Origin: Thermoanaerobaculia bacterium
GTDB taxonomy: Bacteria; Acidobacteriota; Thermoanaerobaculia; Multivoradales; Multivoraceae
Direction of reading: 5' to 3'
Assembly (NCBI GenBank): GCA_022826745.1
Contig: JAJDUI010000008.1
Coordinates: forward strand, 124,001-188,000
Length of the DNA stretch: 64,000 bases
The position numbers and the translations under genes were made by a program. This document shows positions 62,121 to 64,000 of the stretch, piece after piece. Numbering within the stretch: the first letter of the stretch is position 1; the number at the start of each line of letters is the position of its first letter. The notes below the pieces were generated by a model. It ran no database searches, had not been told where the DNA came from, and was given only the letters and a program-made list of their open reading frames with translations.

Positions 62121-63595
62121 CGGCTAGCGCGCTCGTCCTCGTCCCCCTCGGGCTCTACATGCTGGTCCTGATCGGGCTCGGCCTGTGGGGTCGGCGCGAG
62201 GGAGGGACCCTCGAGGGCTACTACGTGGCCGGCAAGAAGCTGCCCTCCTGGGTCATCGCCTTCAGTTCGAACGCCACCGGCGAGAGCGGCTGGCTGCTGC
62301 TCGGCCTGACCGGGATGGGCTACGCGGTCGGCTTCCACGCGCTCTGGGTCGTGTTCGGCGAAGTGATGGGCGTTGCGATCGCCTGGACGCTCGTTTCGCG
62401 GCCGTTCAAGGAGTACACCGACCGCTACCGGGCGATCACCGTTCCCGACTACCTGGAGGAACGGTTCCGGGATCGCCGGCAACTCCTGCGGAAGCTGAGC
62501 ATCGCGATCATCCTGTCGATGGTCGCGGTCTACTGCTGCGCCCAACTGGTGGCGACGGGCAAGGCCTTCTCGTCCTTCCTGGGGTTCAGCTACGTCCACG
62601 GCGTGTTCCTGGGCGCGGGCGTGACGATCGTCTACACGGCGGTCGGCGGCTTCAAGGCCGTGGCCTACTCGGATCTGGTGCAGGGACTGCTCATGGTGGG
62701 CGGGCTCGTCATGCTGCCGATCGTCGGCATCGCGGCCGCCGGCGGCTGGAACGAGGTGATCGGCGCGCTCCAGGCGGCCGATCCCAACCTGTTGCGCGCC
62801 ATGGGCAGCCACGGCGCGACCTGGGCCGGTGTGCTTTCCGCGGCGAGCTTCGCTGGCATCGGCCTGGCCTTTCTGGGCGTTCCGCAGCTCCTGACCCGGT
62901 TCATGTCCGCGGCCTCGGGGCGCGAACTCGTGCGGGGCGGCCGGGTCGCGGTCGTGTGCATGGTGCTGTTCGACGTCGGCGCGGTGTTCACCGGGATCGC
63001 CGGGCGGGCGCTGTTCCCGCTGCTGGACGATCCGGAAACCGTGATGCCGACAATGAGCGCGGAGCTGTTCCCGGCCCTCTTCACCGGCATCTTCCTGGTC
63101 ATCGTCCTGGGCGCGATCATGTCGACCGTCGACTCGCTGCTGATCCTCGCCTCGTCGGCCGTCGTCAGGGACATCGGACAGAAGATCCGGGGCGCCGCCC
63201 GCGGAGGCGGCCGCCTGTCCCGCTACGGCCGCATCGCCACCGCAGTGGTGGGCGCCGTGGCGATCCCCTTCGCGCTTTACGAGCCGCCGCTGCTGTTCTG
63301 GTTCATGCTGTTTGCCTGGTCGGGGCTCGGAGGCGCTTTCGTACCGGTCGTCCTCTGCTCTCTCTTCTGGAAGCGGACGACGTTGCCGGGCGCGCTGGCG
63401 GGGATGGCGGCAGGATTCGCGGTAACGGTGGCCTGGGTCGTGTTCTTCAAGGCTTCCTACTACGACCTGTACGAGCTGATCCCCGGGCTCATTGCCGGGA
63501 CGGCGACGACGGTGGTCGTCAGTCTGTGGACGAGTCCGCCCGAAGGTGCGGCGGCGGAGTTCGATGACGTTCACGCCACGGTGAGAGGGTCGTAG
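62117..63595 (+). CDS. Sodium:solute symporter, SSS family
   Basis: 492 residues with about 13 membrane segments. Family marks: GYYVAGKKLPSWVIAFSSNATGESGW (residues about 35-60; Na-site region in the first helices), YLEERFRDRRQLLRKLS, GFKAVAYSDLVQGLLM, and LGAIMSTVDSLLILASSAVVRDI (Ser/Thr residues of the Na2 site in the eighth helix). Close in style to PutP proline carriers, which suits the proline/ornithine genes elsewhere, but the substrate is inferred. GTG start overlaps the 44-residue ORF. Confidence 0.9.
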   Translation: MTASALVLVPLGLYMLVLIGLGLWGRREGGTLEGYYVAGKKLPSWVIAFSSNATGESGWLLLGLTGMGYAVGFHALWVVFGEVMGVAIAWTLVSRPFKEYTDRYRAITVPDYLEERFRDRRQLLRKLSIAIILSMVAVYCCAQLVATGKAFSSFLGFSYVHGVFLGAGVTIVYTAVGGFKAVAYSDLVQGLLMVGGLVMLPIVGIAAAGGWNEVIGALQAADPNLLRAMGSHGATWAGVLSAASFAGIGLAFLGVPQLLTRFMSAASGRELVRGGRVAVVCMVLFDVGAVFTGIAGRALFPLLDDPETVMPTMSAELFPALFTGIFLVIVLGAIMSTVDSLLILASSAVVRDIGQKIRGAARGGGRLSRYGRIATAVVGAVAIPFALYEPPLLFWFMLFAWSGLGGAFVPVVLCSLFWKRTTLPGALAGMAAGFAVTVAWVVFFKASYYDLYELIPGLIAGTATTVVVSLWTSPPEGAAAEFDDVHATVRGS

Positions 63596-63687
63596 GGGGA
63601 GGCACCGGGGACTGACGGTCCACTGGGTGCGGCGGCCGCAAGGCCGGCTCCGTTCCGCTGGCCCGTTTCGTTCGCGGCTGCGGCGGC

Positions 63688-63693
63688 TACACT
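63688..63693 (+). promoter_or_regulatory. Start-proximal -10 box of the M14 gene
   Basis: TACACT in CGGCTACACTGCCGC, six bases before the ATG. The same 15-mer precedes the sensor kinase start at 17596. Confidence 0.55.
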
Positions 63694-63699
63694 GCCGCG

Positions 63700-64000
63700 A
63701 TGCGCCTCCGACTGCTCTTCGTTCTTCTCATCTTCGGCGGCGCGCCCGCGGCCGCCGAAGAGCTCTCCTACTACCTGCCGGACGCCGGCGACCCGGCAGC
63801 CTACGACCCGGACGTGCCCCGGCCGTCAACGGTGCTCGGCTACGAGGTGGGCGAGTGGCACGTCCGGCCCGATCAGCTCAATGCCTACATGCGGGCCGTG
63901 GCCGCGTCCTCGCCGCGGGTGGCCATTTCGGTGCAGGGGCACAGCCACGAACAGCGTCCCCAGCCCCTGCTGACGATCACGTCGCCGCGCAACCATGCCC
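63700..64000 (+). CDS. M14 zinc carboxypeptidase, 3' end beyond window
   Basis: The first 100 residues are present. Signal peptide at 1-19 (LLFVLLIFGGAPAAAEE). The start of the mature chain (VLGYEVGEWHVRPDQLNAYMR, then RVAISVQGHSHEQRPQPL) matches the N-terminal part of exported M14 carboxypeptidase-like proteins. The zinc-binding HxxE and the catalytic Glu lie beyond the window, so activity cannot be judged. The 104-base gap before it holds only the start-proximal box. Confidence 0.72.
   Translation, partial: MRLRLLFVLLIFGGAPAAAEELSYYLPDAGDPAAYDPDVPRPSTVLGYEVGEWHVRPDQLNAYMRAVAASSPRVAISVQGHSHEQRPQPLLTITSPRNHA

Overview
The window is a dense, GC-rich bacterial chromosome segment with about 58 protein genes, few gaps (none over 300 bases), and no rRNA, tRNA, CRISPR array or insertion sequence that I could see. 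Gene content suggests an aerobic, menaquinone-using member of the Acidobacteriota, probably near Thermoanaerobaculia. Supporting features are the C-terminal domain of the first protein (recalled from that group), an ASPIC/UnbV plus TPR gene pair, a zinc-ribbon DEAD-box helicase, a glutaminyl-tRNA synthetase beside a glutamyl-tRNA synthetase, and a complete-looking men locus except for menC. This placement is inference.

Layout. 1-2.5 kb: end of a large secreted P-domain/Calx-beta/PKD protein. 2.6-5.8 kb (minus): malate dehydrogenase, ferritin, MFS transporter. 5.9-12.2 kb (plus): five end-to-end coupled genes, galE, a DsbA-like protein, an ASPIC/UnbV protein, a TPR protein and gltX. 12.3-15.0 kb (minus): glnS and a RES/Xre toxin-antitoxin pair. 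15.1-19.0 kb: a sensor kinase/response regulator operon divergent from a CXXCH haem protein and a Spy/CpxP-like protein; the latter two share a duplicated promoter plus signal-peptide module. 19.1-28.6 kb: a hydroxyacid dehydrogenase, then minus-strand mpg, thioesterase, prolyl oligopeptidase, a small hydrolase, lhgO, pheA and two zinc alcohol dehydrogenases. 28.8-31.8 kb: a frameshifted DEAD-box helicase, an MscS channel and a DUF423 protein. 31.9-41.6 kb: P5C dehydrogenase, ferredoxin-NADP reductase, an outer-membrane-like protein, ornithine aminotransferase, a bPH2 pair, mutM, tatD. 41.6-44.9 kb: M23 peptidase, amidase, secreted unknown. 44.9-56.2 kb: a single coupled menaquinone operon (GbsR-type regulator, polyprenyl synthase, menG, F, D, H, B, A, E and an ATP-grasp protein). 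56.2-64 kb: apaH, a beta-lactamase-fold hydrolase, an M28 peptidase, a Na+/solute symporter with a tiny partner, and the start of an M14 carboxypeptidase.

Three genome-wide habits stand out. Genes are chained by four-base NTGA overlaps with N being A, G, T and, in two cases, C, implying CTG start codons for mpg and menE. Many first genes have a TANNNT box only 6-11 bases before the start codon, often in a GGCTA context, suggesting leaderless mRNAs. A structured three-hairpin repeat sits in two convergent gaps, with a fragment translated inside the TPR gene.

The most novel-looking items are the duplicated promoter/signal-peptide cassette beside a Cpx-like two-component system, and the ATP-grasp protein sealed into the men operon.
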